From Gemmataceae bacterium (lineage in GTDB: Bacteria > Planctomycetota > Planctomycetia > Gemmatales > Gemmataceae), in NCBI GenBank assembly GCA_009692065.1, contig SHZY01000001.1, forward strand, positions 1 to 64,000: DNA of 64,000 nucleotides, in the 5' to 3' direction. Each line of letters begins with the position of its first letter. Position 1 is the stretch's first letter. This document shows, piece after piece, positions 1 through 8,520 of this stretch. The notes beneath the pieces are model-generated. The model was not told where the DNA came from, ran no database searches, and saw nothing but the letters and a program-made list of their open reading frames with translations. The position numbers were made by a program, and so were the translations under genes.

Positions 1-56
1 TCAGTGGTAGCGATCCACAGCCCTTGCTCTTCGCGTTTTCGTTTGCCCAGAGCCAT
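1..56 (-). CDS. Transposase, N-terminal 18 residues only (runs off the window)
   Basis: The minus-strand ATG at 56-54 opens a frame reading MALGKRKREEQGLWIATT and continues past base 1. A good ribosome binding site (AAGGAGT) lies seven bases upstream, which fixes the start. The short basic opening followed by LWIATT is typical of transposases of the IS1182/IS5 superfamily in planctomycetes. That family assignment rests on recall of a very short peptide. It is transcribed in the same direction as the truncated surface-protein gene beside it. Confidence 0.55.
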   Translation of the reverse strand, partial: MALGKRKREEQGLWIATT

Positions 57-150
57 CGTGACTCCTTGGTCTTCGGTACGTTGATATCCCCAACATCTGG
101 GCAACAGCATACCATGCCTGTCAAGAGGCGTTTTTCAACGGGCTGCTAAC
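1..150 (-). mobile_element. End of an insertion sequence, rest lies left of the window
   Basis: The stretch holds the start of a transposase gene reading out of the window (from base 56 leftwards) and, about 90 bases upstream of it, a probable element terminus near 146-150. On the minus strand the terminus reads GTTAGCAGCCCGTTGAAAAA. This resembles ends I associate with IS1182/IS5-like elements of planctomycetes, but I could not check it. The neighbouring surface-protein frame runs into this terminus and stops inside the element, which is what an insertion would do. The other terminus and any target duplication lie outside the window. Confidence 0.6.
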
Positions 151-747
151 CGACGGTGCCGTCACGACGACCGAAAGGTCAATTACCGGACCGGGAGAGT
201 CTGTATCTTGAGTGAATAGCCTTGCATCTGAATTGATGGCATCGATTGCGTACGATTGGAACTGAATGGTCGGCGTATTTTGGTTGTTGGTAGTGGAGGT
301 GAACGTCATCACTTTCGGGTTGGGGTCGATGCCCACGCCGCCGTTCTCCTGCACCTGGAAGGTCAGACTCGCGGAGCCGCTGCCCATCAAATCCGGCGAG
401 TACACCAGGTGGTTGGCGACGATGTCGGCAACGCTCACCGACGTCCCCGTGCCGACCGGCATGCCGTTGTTATCGAGATGGCCCGCGGTGGGAAACGTCG
501 TGATCGTGACCGCCGAGAAATTATTCGCCGGCGAGTCATTGGGATCGGTGAAACCGAAATCGCTTGTCGCGATGGTGTAAGCCTGGTTCTGCGGGATCGT
601 CAGCGTCGCGGCTGTTCCGATCGGCGCGTGATTGGCCGGTACGCAGCGGTCCTCCAAGCTCTCCACGAGCAGTCGAATCCGATTCGGTTTCCGGGTGACC
701 TGGCAACTGGTAAGAAGCCGCTCGCGAATCCATTTAGACAGCTTCAC
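121..747 (-). pseudogene. Surface protein with LEDR-type signal, truncated by the insertion sequence
   Basis: The start is GTG at 747, with AAGGGG six bases upstream. A TTG at 786 in the same frame is less likely. The N-terminus is basic and carries the motif RIRLLVESLEDRCVPA, a planctomycete N-terminal signal of very large exported or surface-anchored proteins. It is followed by one cadherin-like/Ig-like repeat (DFGFTDPNDSPANNF through LTFQVQENGG). Family members usually have many such repeats and run to hundreds or thousands of residues, whereas this frame gives about 208. Its last residues (SSPLKNAS and stop) are encoded by the insertion-sequence terminus, so the natural C-terminal part has been separated or lost. 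The remaining stub could still be exported. Cell-surface adhesion is the general family expectation, not shown here. Confidence 0.7.
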
Positions 748-1229
748 GGCAGCCCCTTCAAGGTGAGGACAATCGATACCTCCCAAAGAATTGAACCGCG
801 AGCAGTCTACTCACCCTCCCCTGCATTTCAATCGCGAAACAGCAACTCGCTTGAGATTTTGCCAAATAATCCTCCAGAATCGTCCGTGCCCTCAATTTTG
901 TGTGGGCATTAAAAAAAACGCGCAGCGATTGGAAATGCGAGCCGCTACCGGCAGTCGAATTTCGGTCAGATGCAATCGAGAGGAGAAGGTGCCGATCCGC
1001 GACCTGCACGCGACAATTTTCGCCGCCATGGTGGCGAAGCCGATAATTTTCGGCTCATCCGGTCGAAGCGTACTTTTTCAGTCCCGCGGCATGTTGGTAT
1101 TTTCGAATGTCATCGGAGTAATGGCGCCGTTTTTTCCTGTCGAATCCCGAGTCGTTCGCGGGATTCGCGAGATTCGCGGAATTCGCCGCGGAGGGGGTGT
1201 CGCTGAACGACTGAACGACATCACATCCC
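748..1229. other. Intergenic region without a recognisable gene
   Basis: No frame here has credible codon structure or a recognisable product. It is the upstream region of the truncated surface-protein gene and lies beyond the stop of the dehydrogenase gene. At 1141-1167 a palindrome (CGAATCCCG / CGGGATTCG) is followed by imperfect copies of GATTCGCG up to about 1190. The role is unknown. Confidence 0.5.
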
Positions 1230-2318
1230 TCAAAACGGCAATTTCTCGATTCGTGCCGTGATCGCCAAACCAACCGTCTGCGTGGTCGCCGCCCCCCCCT
1301 GATCCACGGGCATCGACTTGCCTTCCTCCAGCACCTCAGTCACCGCGCATTCGATGAGCCGCCCGCCCGCTACCAGGTCGGCATTCTGATGCCGACGGCC
1401 AAGCCAATCGAGCATCATGCCGGCCGAGAGAATCGCCGCGATCGGATTGGCGATGCCCTTGCCCGCGATGTCCGGCGCCGTGCCGTGGGCCGGCTGGAAG
1501 ACGGCGTGATGATCGCCGATGTCGCCCGACGGCGCCATGCCCATGCCGCCGATCAACCCCGCCGCCAGATCGGAAAGGATGTCGCCGAACATGTTCTCGG
1601 TGACGAGCACATCAAATTGCTGCGGTTTCTGCACCAGAAAGAGGGCCTGAGCATCAATGTAGGTGTGCTGTTTCGCGATCGTCGGATGCTTGGCCGCGAC
1701 CTCATCGAAGACTCTGCGAAAGAAGGCATAACTCTTGAAGATATTGGCTTTGTCCACGCAGGTGACTTTTTGTCGCCGCGACTGGGCAAGCTGGAAGGCG
1801 AATTCGCTAATGCGCTCGCTCCCCTTGCGCGTCATCACCAGCGTGTCGGTGGCGACCTGATCGCCGAGGACGATGCCGCCCATTTGCGACGCGAACAGCC
1901 CCTCGGTCTGCTCGCGCAGGATGACAAGATCGATGTCGCCGGGCTTGATGTTTGCTAGCGGCGAGCGCACGCCCGGATACAACTTGCAGGGCCGAACACC
2001 CGCGTACAGATCGAACACGACGCGCAAGGTCACCTGAGGCGTCAACTCGGTGCCATCGGGCTTGCGGATATCGGGATGGCCCATGGCGCCAAGCAGCACG
2101 GCGTCGGCCTGTCGGCAAGCGTTGAGCGTTTCGCGTGGCAGATCGTTGCCAGTGCGTTGATAGCAGATTGCGCCGCTCTCGTGGTTGGTCATCTTCAGCG
2201 TGAAGCTGCCGAGACGCTGCTCGACAGCACGCAGGACACGGACGGCTTCTTCGGTGACGTCGATGCCGATGCCGTCGCCGGGCAGGACGGCGATATGGAA
2301 GTTTGACTTATTTGGCAT
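1230..2318 (-). CDS. Isocitrate/isopropylmalate dehydrogenase family enzyme
   Basis: The 362-residue protein belongs to the NAD(P)-dependent beta-decarboxylating dehydrogenase family, which oxidatively decarboxylates a 2-hydroxy diacid such as 3-isopropylmalate (leucine synthesis), isocitrate or tartrate. Visible signatures, in order: [15 protein letters not shown] near the N-terminus, [10 protein letters not shown], the substrate arginines in [29 protein letters not shown], the catalytic Lys in CVDKANIF, the metal-binding aspartates in [14 protein letters not shown], and the nucleotide loop [17 protein letters not shown]. The start is the ATG at 2318 ([16 protein letters not shown]). The longer frame would translate the hairpin upstream. 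It is divergent from the PQQ gene. No other leucine genes are nearby, so the exact substrate is open. 3-isopropylmalate is the default guess. Confidence 0.85.
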   Translation of the reverse strand: MPNKSNFHIAVLPGDGIGIDVTEEAVRVLRAVEQRLGSFTLKMTNHESGAICYQRTGNDLPRETLNACRQADAVLLGAMGHPDIRKPDGTELTPQVTLRVVFDLYAGVRPCKLYPGVRSPLANIKPGDIDLVILREQTEGLFASQMGGIVLGDQVATDTLVMTRKGSERISEFAFQLAQSRRQKVTCVDKANIFKSYAFFRRVFDEVAAKHPTIAKQHTYIDAQALFLVQKPQQFDVLVTENMFGDILSDLAAGLIGGMGMAPSGDIGDHHAVFQPAHGTAPDIAGKGIANPIAAILSAGMMLDWLGRRHQNADLVAGGRLIECAVTEVLEEGKSMPVDQGGAATTQTVGLAITARIEKLPF

Positions 2319-2354
2319 AGTGTTAGATTTCCCGCGGACGGTGCGTACCGTTGG

Positions 2355-2412
2355 TGCCGCTTGCGGCTTAGCGCTCGCAGTGCGCCGCGCGATCGCTAAA
2401 CCGCAAGCGGCA
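2355..2412. repeat. Inverted repeat, TTTAGCG family, 24-nt arms
   Basis: Arms 2355-2378 and 2389-2412 match with two differences around a 10-nt loop. The left arm begins TGCCGCTTGCGGCTTAGCG. It lies between two divergent genes, so it cannot be a terminator for either of them. Confidence 0.85.
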
Positions 2413-2490
2413 GATTCCACAACTTTTTCCTATCGAAGCGTCGCCGTGCCGACTACAATGCCAACCAAAACCTTGAGGAGGTCGATTGCC

Positions 2491-3723
2491 ATGAAGAAGT
2501 CACTGTTCGCGTTGTTGATCACCGGCTCGATCGCGTTGCCGCTCCACGCCGGCGATTGGCCGCACTGGATGGGCCCCAATCGCAACGGCGCGTCACCCGA
2601 AACCGGGTTGCTGACGACGTGGCCCAAGGCTGGTCCCAAGCTACTCTGGAAAGTCCCCGGCGGCGAAGGCTACTCGACCGTGGCCATCGCCGCCGGCCGG
2701 GCCATCACGCAGGTACAGCACGATGGCGGCGAGTATGTCCTGGCACTCGATGCGGTCAAGGGAACAAAGCTCTGGGAGACCAAGGTTGCCGCTGCCTACA
2801 AAAACGGCTACGGCAACGGCCCACGCGGGACGCCCACGATTGACGGCAAGCATGTCTACGTTCATTCGCCCAGCGGACCGCTCTCCTGCCTGGAAGCGGA
2901 CGGCGGCAAGATCGTCTGGGCGATCGATCTGCTCAAAGACTTTACCGGCAAGAAGCTCTCGTGGGGCATGGCCGCCTCGCCGCTTATCGATGGCGATCTC
3001 GTCTACGCGCTGCCCGGCGGCAAAGGGGCCGCCGTTGCCGCGTTCAACAAGATGACCGGCAAGCTCGTCTGGAAGGCCGGCGGCGACGATCAGGCCGGCT
3101 ACTCCACGCCGATGCCCCTCACCGTCGGCGGGCAAAAGCAGATCGTCTTCTTCAACGCCGCCGGCGTCTTCGCCACCACGCCCGACGATGGCAAGGAACT
3201 CTGGCGCGTCGCCTGGACGACCGGCTACGATTGCAATATCTGCACGCCGCTCCTCATCGGCAAGGACCAGCTCTTCGTCTCCTCCGGCGAGGACGTCGGC
3301 TGCGCCATGTTCAAGCTCTCCGCCGCGGCCCCTGAAGTCCTCTGGGAAAGCAAGGGCAAGAAGAGCGTCATGGAAAACTACTGGGCCAACTCGGTCTACC
3401 ACGACGGCTACCTCTACGGCATCACCGGCCATTTCGACGTCAAGAAGATGCACCTCAACTGCGTGGAAGCCAAGTCCGGCAAGCAGATGTGGACGATCAA
3501 GAACTACGGCAAATGTGCCTTGACGCTGGCGGACGGGCATCTGTTCATCACCCATTTCTCGGGAGAAGTCGTGCTCGCCGCCTGCAATCCCCAGAAGTAT
3601 GAAGAGAAAGCCCGTGCCAAGGTACTCAATGAACGGCGGCCCACCAACGCGACCATCGCCAATCAACGCCTTTACGTGCGTGATCACGATAACATCTACT
3701 GCCTGGATATCGCCGGGAAATAA
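2491..3723 (+). CDS. Exported PQQ-like beta-propeller repeat protein
   Basis: The 410-residue protein has a clear signal peptide (MKKSLFALLITGSIALPLHAG) and then WPHWMGPNRNGASPETGL, the usual opening of planctomycete PQQ-propeller proteins. Further blades show the recurrent pattern of G-x-x-W with lysine or glutamate (TKLWETKVA, GKLVWKAGG, GKELWRVAW, PEVLWESKG, GKQMWTIKN). The fold is an eight-bladed propeller. In many planctomycete members no cofactor or reaction is proven, so enzyme activity is not claimed. The start is ATG 2491, preceded by GAGGAGG at about 2474-2480. It lies directly upstream of the TIM-barrel gene with a hairpin in the 69-nt gap. Location: periplasm or cell surface. Confidence 0.85.
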   Translation: MKKSLFALLITGSIALPLHAGDWPHWMGPNRNGASPETGLLTTWPKAGPKLLWKVPGGEGYSTVAIAAGRAITQVQHDGGEYVLALDAVKGTKLWETKVAAAYKNGYGNGPRGTPTIDGKHVYVHSPSGPLSCLEADGGKIVWAIDLLKDFTGKKLSWGMAASPLIDGDLVYALPGGKGAAVAAFNKMTGKLVWKAGGDDQAGYSTPMPLTVGGQKQIVFFNAAGVFATTPDDGKELWRVAWTTGYDCNICTPLLIGKDQLFVSSGEDVGCAMFKLSAAAPEVLWESKGKKSVMENYWANSVYHDGYLYGITGHFDVKKMHLNCVEAKSGKQMWTIKNYGKCALTLADGHLFITHFSGEVVLAACNPQKYEEKARAKVLNERRPTNATIANQRLYVRDHDNIYCLDIAGK

Positions 3724-3732
3724 CTGTGACCC

Positions 3733-3770
3733 CGTTTAGCGTTCGCGTGGCGCCATGCGAACGCTAAACG
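3733..3770. repeat. Inverted repeat, TTTAGCG family, near-complete 38-bp palindrome
   Basis: Arms 3733-3746 (CGTTTAGCGTTCGC) and 3757-3770 are perfect complements, and most of the 10-nt centre also pairs. It sits between two genes on the same strand. Confidence 0.9.
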
Positions 3771-3792
3771 AATAAATCGGAGACCTCCATTC

Positions 3793-4812
3793 ATGCCTGC
3801 CACGAAATATCGCTTCACCTTCGGCCCCTGGAACATCTCCACGGGCCGTGATCCGTTTGGCCCGGAGGTCCGCAGGGACGTGCAGTTCGCCGCCAAGATC
3901 AAAGAGTACAAGAAGCTCGGCTTCGACGGCGTGCAATTCCACGACGACGACGTCGTGCCGGCCGACCTGGACTACCAACAGACGATGAAGGGCGTCACCC
4001 GCGTCAAAAAGATGCTCGATGGCGAGGGCCTGTTCTGCGAATTCATCGCCCCGCGCCTTTGGGAGCATCCCAAAACGATGGACGGCGGCTACACCTCCAA
4101 CAGCGCCAGCGATCGCAATTACGCCCTCGAACGTTCCAAACGCGCCATCGACATCGCGAACGCCATCGGCTGCGGCGACATGGTCCTCTGGCTGGCGCGT
4201 GAAGGCTCGTACATCCGCGAGGCGAAATGCGCCATCACCGCGGTGGGCCGGATCGTCGATGCCGTCAATGTGATGCTGGAACACGACCCGAAAATCCGCA
4301 TCCTCGGCGAGATGAAGCCGAACGAGCCGATGGACCAGGCCTACTGCCCGACGGTTGGCCACTTCATGGGCCTGGTGTATCGCACCGCCGATCCGAGCAG
4401 GGTCGGCGTCCTGATCGAGTCGGCCCACTCGATCCTCGCGGGGCTCGATCCCTCCGACGACATGGCCTATGCCCTGTGGCACAAGAAGCTCTGGAGCGTC
4501 CATCTTAATGACCAGAATGGCCTCAAGTACGACCAGGACAAAACCTTCGGCAGCGTCGATCTCCGCCGCGCATTCAACACCGTATGGGTCCTCGAGCGCG
4601 CCGGCTACAACGGCTGCATCGGCCTCGATGTCAAGGCGATGCGCACCACGAAGCAAGCCGATCAGACACGCCACCTCGTCAACTCGAAGGCAATCTTCGA
4701 ACGCATGGTGCAGTTAGTGCGCCGGCTCGATGTCACGAAGGTTGAGGCGTACCGGGTGGAGCGCGACTATGAAGGGCTGGAGATGTATGTGATGGAGCAT
4801 TTGCTGGGGTGA
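3793..4812 (+). CDS. Xylose-isomerase-like TIM-barrel sugar isomerase/epimerase
   Basis: This is a 339-residue, single-domain TIM barrel of the AP-endonuclease-2/xylose-isomerase superfamily, with no signal peptide. Residues expected at the divalent-metal site are visible: acidic and His residues in GFDGVQFHDDD, the Glu in ILGEMKPNEP, the Glu and His in VLIESAHSI, His-Asn-Asp in WSVHLNDQN, and Asp in CIGLDVKAM. The N-terminus (MPATKYRFTFGPWNISTGRDPFG) is characteristic of the xylose isomerase-like branch found in actinobacteria and planctomycetes. It probably interconverts an aldose and ketose. The substrate cannot be read from the sequence. It may be co-transcribed with the upstream PQQ gene. 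Confidence 0.85.
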   Translation: MPATKYRFTFGPWNISTGRDPFGPEVRRDVQFAAKIKEYKKLGFDGVQFHDDDVVPADLDYQQTMKGVTRVKKMLDGEGLFCEFIAPRLWEHPKTMDGGYTSNSASDRNYALERSKRAIDIANAIGCGDMVLWLAREGSYIREAKCAITAVGRIVDAVNVMLEHDPKIRILGEMKPNEPMDQAYCPTVGHFMGLVYRTADPSRVGVLIESAHSILAGLDPSDDMAYALWHKKLWSVHLNDQNGLKYDQDKTFGSVDLRRAFNTVWVLERAGYNGCIGLDVKAMRTTKQADQTRHLVNSKAIFERMVQLVRRLDVTKVEAYRVERDYEGLEMYVMEHLLG

Positions 4813-4884
4813 GGGACGCATTGCGACCGGACCTGCCGTGTGGTAAATTATCTTGAATAGTGCAAGCTCCACGGTGAACCAAGC

Positions 4885-5094
4885 GTGAAAAAAACAACTC
4901 CTCGCCGGATTGGACTTCGCATTCGTCGTGACGCCTTGTCGACTTCCACATTTGCCGACATGGAAACGCTGGATCGAGTCTACTGGCTTCGACAAACCCC
5001 TCACGCTCGGCTTCGGGCGATGGAGCTGATGCGCCGGATCAACTATGGCCAAGCTGCTGCCGGACGACTTCAGAGACTTCTTGAAGTTGTGTAA
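4885..5094 (+). CDS. Small conserved partner of the downstream nucleotidyltransferase
   Basis: This is a frame of about 69 residues starting at GTG 4885. Its centre (DRVYWLRQTPHARLRAMELM) and end (RLQRLLEVV) match a small protein that, to my recollection, commonly precedes AbiEii-like nucleotidyltransferase genes and carries the pattern YWL-x-x-TPEERL. It overlaps the next gene by 50 bases in another frame, so the two are probably translationally coupled. It has no recognisable catalytic residues. It may be the small subunit or antitoxin-like half of a pair. The start is uncertain. Confidence 0.55.
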   Translation: MKKTTPRRIGLRIRRDALSTSTFADMETLDRVYWLRQTPHARLRAMELMRRINYGQAAAGRLQRLLEVV

Positions 5095-5491
5095 TCAGAA
5101 ACGCGTTAAGTACCTCCTGATCGGCGGGTACGCGGTGGAGTACTACGGTTACCCGCGTGCAACCGCCGACATGGATGTTTGGATTGAACGCTCGGCCGAG
5201 AATGCGGCTGGAGTAGTTGCGGTCCTCAAAGTGTTCGGATTCGACGTTTCTGAACTCTCCGCCGACTTGTTCCTTGAAAAGGGAAAGATCATCCGCATGG
5301 GTGTTCCGCCCATCCGCCTTGAGATTCTCAACGAAATCTCCGGTGTCACTTTCGCGGAATACTACTCTTCTCGAAAGCGAGTCACACTGGATGGCATCAA
5401 GATCGATGTCATCGGTCTTGAGGACCTGAAAACAAATAAGGCGGCTGCGGGACGACTCAAAGATCTGGATGATCTTGAGCACCTTGCGTAA
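5045..5491 (+). CDS. Nucleotidyltransferase-fold protein (AbiEii/MNT-like)
   Basis: The 148-residue protein shows the nucleotidyltransferase hallmark LLIGGYAVEYYGYPRATADMDVWIE: a Gly-Gly followed by D-x-D, here D40-M-D42. A third acidic position is likely in GIKIDVIGLEDL. The family transfers a nucleotide to RNA, protein or drug substrates, and AbiEii-type members act as toxins in some type IV toxin-antitoxin or abortive-infection systems. It overlaps the small gene upstream by 50 bases. No toxicity can be inferred from the sequence alone. The end KTNKAAAGRLKDLDDLEHL is typical of this subgroup. Confidence 0.75.
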   Translation: MAKLLPDDFRDFLKLCNQKRVKYLLIGGYAVEYYGYPRATADMDVWIERSAENAAGVVAVLKVFGFDVSELSADLFLEKGKIIRMGVPPIRLEILNEISGVTFAEYYSSRKRVTLDGIKIDVIGLEDLKTNKAAAGRLKDLDDLEHLA

Positions 5492-5647
5492 CCACGCCAT
5501 GACATCGCAAACTCTCTCGGCTAGCAAAAACCCGCATTGAGAAAAACTCAAGTCTGCCGTATAGATTGGCCGATAACTAGCGATTGACCCGCAGTGTGCG
5601 CCGAGGTTGATTCGCTCCCTTGCCTAGCTTGCCCCGAGGAGGCCTAC

Positions 5648-6838
5648 GTGTTCTGGGGTACCGTCCATCGCATGATCTTCATTGAGTTGGTCAAGGTCTT
5701 CAGCATCGCGCTCGTTGCCATCACGGGGTTGATTCTGCTGGCGGGCATCATTTCCGAGGCGATGAAAAACGGCTTCGGGCCGATGCAAATCATCGCCTGC
5801 ATCCCGCTGCTCTTGCCCAGCACGCTCCCCTATACCTTGCCGCCGACGACGCTGTTCGCCACCTGTATCGTCTACGGCCGGTTGTCGGCTGACAATGAAA
5901 TCACTGCGCTCAAGTCGGCCGGCGTGCATCTCCTCCAGGTGATCTGGCCCGCGCTGTTCCTGGGCACCATCGTCAGCGCCGTCACGATGTATTGTTTCCT
6001 GGACTTGATCCCCACTACCGGCTGCCTCTTGCGCTACCAGGTTGTCGGCGATGTCGAGGAACTCCTTTACAACATGCTGCGCCGCGACGGCTGCATCGAT
6101 CACCCGAACATCAACGTTCTTATTCACGTAAAGGCAGTCCACGGCCGCAAGCTGCAGGACGCTATTTTCAAACGGCGTTCCGCCAACGGCGACGGTTTCG
6201 ACGTCATCGCCTTTGCCAAGGAAGCGGAGTTGCGCGTCGATCTGGCGCATGAAAAAATCCTGGTAGATATGAGGCAATGCCAGGTCATGCATGGCAACGG
6301 CCACGGCCTCGTCGATTGCAAGATCTGGCCCATCGATATTCCCAATGGGCTGGTAGGCAACGCGGTCAAGCATCGTACCATCGACATGACCTGGAGCGAA
6401 CTGCGCGAGTACGAAGCGAAAGCACAAAAACTGAAACAGGAAATCAACCAACGGTTCGAATTGCTGCAAGTGCAGAATAACCTGACGCCGACCGCCGCCA
6501 CCAGCGAACTCGATGTCCTGGGCAAGGAGCTGATGATACAGGAGGAACTCATTTTCGCAGTCCATGCGGAATGGCTGATGCGCCCCGCCCTCGCCCTCGG
6601 CGCTCTGTGCTTCGCGCTGGTGGGCTGCCCCATCGGTATCTGGTTCAGCAAGAGCGACTACCTGAGCGCGTTCATCACCTGCTTCCTGCCCATCGTGGTG
6701 ATCTATTATCCGCTGATGTTCTGCATGTACAACTTGGCCCGCGCCGGCAAGATTCCCCCCACGTTGGCGATCTTCAACGCCGACGCGATCATGCTGGTGG
6801 CCGGCGCCGTGCTCTTCCGCCGCATGGCGCGGAATTAG
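5648..6838 (+). CDS. LptF/LptG (YjgP/YjgQ) family permease
   Basis: The 396-residue inner-membrane protein has the family layout: N-terminal helices (LVKVFSIALVAITGLILLAG and PYTLPPTTLFATCIVYG), the motif LSADNEITALKSAGV, a periplasmic beta-jellyroll region in the middle, and C-terminal helices from about residue 315. LptF and LptG form the transmembrane part of the ABC machine that extracts lipopolysaccharide-like lipids from the inner membrane. The start is GTG 5648, preceded by a strong GAGGAGG at 5636-5642. A longer frame from 5594 lacks support. No lptB is nearby. Whether this is the F or G subunit cannot be told. Confidence 0.85.
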   Translation: MFWGTVHRMIFIELVKVFSIALVAITGLILLAGIISEAMKNGFGPMQIIACIPLLLPSTLPYTLPPTTLFATCIVYGRLSADNEITALKSAGVHLLQVIWPALFLGTIVSAVTMYCFLDLIPTTGCLLRYQVVGDVEELLYNMLRRDGCIDHPNINVLIHVKAVHGRKLQDAIFKRRSANGDGFDVIAFAKEAELRVDLAHEKILVDMRQCQVMHGNGHGLVDCKIWPIDIPNGLVGNAVKHRTIDMTWSELREYEAKAQKLKQEINQRFELLQVQNNLTPTAATSELDVLGKELMIQEELIFAVHAEWLMRPALALGALCFALVGCPIGIWFSKSDYLSAFITCFLPIVVIYYPLMFCMYNLARAGKIPPTLAIFNADAIMLVAGAVLFRRMARN

Positions 6839-6850
6839 TTCGAGTGCCGA

Positions 6851-6906
6851 TTAGCGACGCTTCAACGAAGCATTGCCTATTCAACGCTTCTTCGACGCGT
6901 CGCTAG
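6851..6906. repeat. Imperfect inverted repeat, TTAGCGACGC type
   Basis: The left arm 6851-6870 (TTAGCGACGCTTCAACGAAG) and right arm 6886-6906 pair with a few mismatches. It lies directly after the permease gene and before the glycosyltransferase gene. Confidence 0.65.
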
Positions 6907-7077
6907 CTCACCGCCGACTTCCTATCCCGCCCGGCCGGCCCGATGGGAAAACTCGACCCAGCCGAAAAACAATGCCGAAGCTCGCGCCGGCGCGCCCTGC
7001 ACGCCTTCGGCGGAATAACCGATGGAGAAAGAGTCGCTCATTCTGCTCAGCCGAGCACGGCCAGATGGAGAGAGTTT

Positions 7078-8448
7078 GTGGAATACGCAACAGCGCCCTT
7101 GTCGCGCTGGGGACGTTTGCACCTGTGGGGTATGCTGGTGCTCATCGCTGCCTTCGGCGCCGTGGTGGAGATGCGTTCCGCGTTTCTCACACGCCGCATG
7201 TCGGATTTGACCGTCTTCATTCGAGCCGGCTGGGCCGTGCGCAGCGGCGAGAATATCTACCAGGTCTCCGATGAACGCAACGGCTGGTACTACGTCTACC
7301 CGCCCTTTTTCGCTATCCTCATGGCGCCGCTCGCGGAATCCCCGCCCGGACACGATCGAAGCTGGATGATCCCGTACCCGATCACGGTCGCGTTCTGGTA
7401 CGTCTTCAACATCGCGATGTTGGTTTGGAGCGTGAACAAGCTGGCCGGCGCCCTGGAGCAAGCGTCGCCGGATAGGGCGTTGCGCGCGCAGCCTGCCTTT
7501 TGCCGGCGCTGGTGGGCGTTGCGCGTGGTGCCGATCTATGCTTGCATGATTCCGATCGGCAGCACTCTCAGTCACGGGCAGACCAACCTGGTGATCCTGG
7601 CGATGCTTGCCGGCATGTTCGCAGCGATCCTCCAGAAGAAACCCTTCCAGGCCGGCCTATGGATGGCGGGCCCCGTCTGCATGAAAGTGTTCCCCGCGTT
7701 TCTGCTGATCTATCCACTGTGGCGACGTGACACTCGCTGCCTGACAGGTTGCGCGGCGGGCCTTCTCGTCGGATTGGGCCTCCTGCCTGCCGTGGTCTTT
7801 GGTCCTGAGCGAACCGTGGCTTACTACCAGGAATTTGCCGATCTGGTGCTGCTGCCCGGTCTCGGCAAAGGAGACAACCAGGCCCGCGCCGACACCTTGA
7901 CCGATCTGAAAGCCACCGACACGCAGTCGTTCATGGCCATGATCCACAATGCGATGCACCTCGACGTCTATACGCGGCCAGCCAATCCGTCGGCGGCGGT
8001 GCGCTCTATCCATTGGGGGCTCGGCGCTGGGCTGACGCTCCTCGTTTGCCTGACCGCAGGTTGGCGCCGGCCGAGTAATCCAATGGCCGAGGTGCTGTTC
8101 CTGGGTCTTCTGGTCATGGTAATGATGTTTACCTCGCCGGTGTGCCATTTGCCTTACTTCGCCTGGCTCCTCCCGATCGTCATGGTTTTGCTGATCCTGC
8201 GCTGGGAGAACCGCCGCACACTGGCCGTCGGGACCGGGATCGCGACGCTCATCGTCCTCCACATCGCCATCCACGTGCTGGCCCACATGGCCAACTACCC
8301 GCTCTTCGCCGCCTTTCGCGATCTTGGCCTGGCAACCTATGTGGGACTGGCGCTTGGCGCCGTCGCGTTACTCGACCTGCGCAAGCAAACGCAGCCTTCG
8401 CTGACGGAAACCCCAGAGGTGATTCTCGATCAGAGAGCCGCGGCTTGA
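7078..8448 (+). CDS. Glycosyltransferase family 87 (DUF2029) membrane protein
   Basis: This is a polytopic protein of about 456 residues. After the first helix comes RRMSDLTVFIRAGWAVRSG and then WYYVYPPFFAIL, the aspartate and YPP signatures of the GT-C family 87 (polyprenyl-phosphate-mannose-type) mannosyltransferases. At least nine further hydrophobic segments follow. It probably transfers a sugar from a lipid carrier on the outer face of the cytoplasmic membrane. I chose GTG 7078 because GGAGAGAG lies seven bases upstream. The frame is open back to ATG 6943, but those 45 residues look unlike coding sequence. It is convergent with the phosphatase gene, with a hairpin between them. Confidence 0.8.
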   Translation: MEYATAPLSRWGRLHLWGMLVLIAAFGAVVEMRSAFLTRRMSDLTVFIRAGWAVRSGENIYQVSDERNGWYYVYPPFFAILMAPLAESPPGHDRSWMIPYPITVAFWYVFNIAMLVWSVNKLAGALEQASPDRALRAQPAFCRRWWALRVVPIYACMIPIGSTLSHGQTNLVILAMLAGMFAAILQKKPFQAGLWMAGPVCMKVFPAFLLIYPLWRRDTRCLTGCAAGLLVGLGLLPAVVFGPERTVAYYQEFADLVLLPGLGKGDNQARADTLTDLKATDTQSFMAMIHNAMHLDVYTRPANPSAAVRSIHWGLGAGLTLLVCLTAGWRRPSNPMAEVLFLGLLVMVMMFTSPVCHLPYFAWLLPIVMVLLILRWENRRTLAVGTGIATLIVLHIAIHVLAHMANYPLFAAFRDLGLATYVGLALGAVALLDLRKQTQPSLTETPEVILDQRAAA

Positions 8449-8512
8449 TTGCGTCGCTTGCGGCTTCGCGCTCGTGTGCCGCCTGGCGAACGCCAAGCCG
8501 CAAGCGGCGCAA
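8449..8512. repeat. Inverted repeat, GCTTGCGGCTT type, 26-nt arms
   Basis: Arms 8449-8474 and 8487-8512 pair with about four differences. It starts at the base after a stop codon and ends just before the stop of the convergent gene. It could terminate both genes, although no T-run follows. Confidence 0.8.
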
Positions 8513-8520
8513 TCGGAAAC

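Noticed and set aside
2641..3687. 348-codon open frame opposite the PQQ-propeller gene
   Set aside because: It is the mirror of the propeller blades, with no start signal and no recognisable domain.
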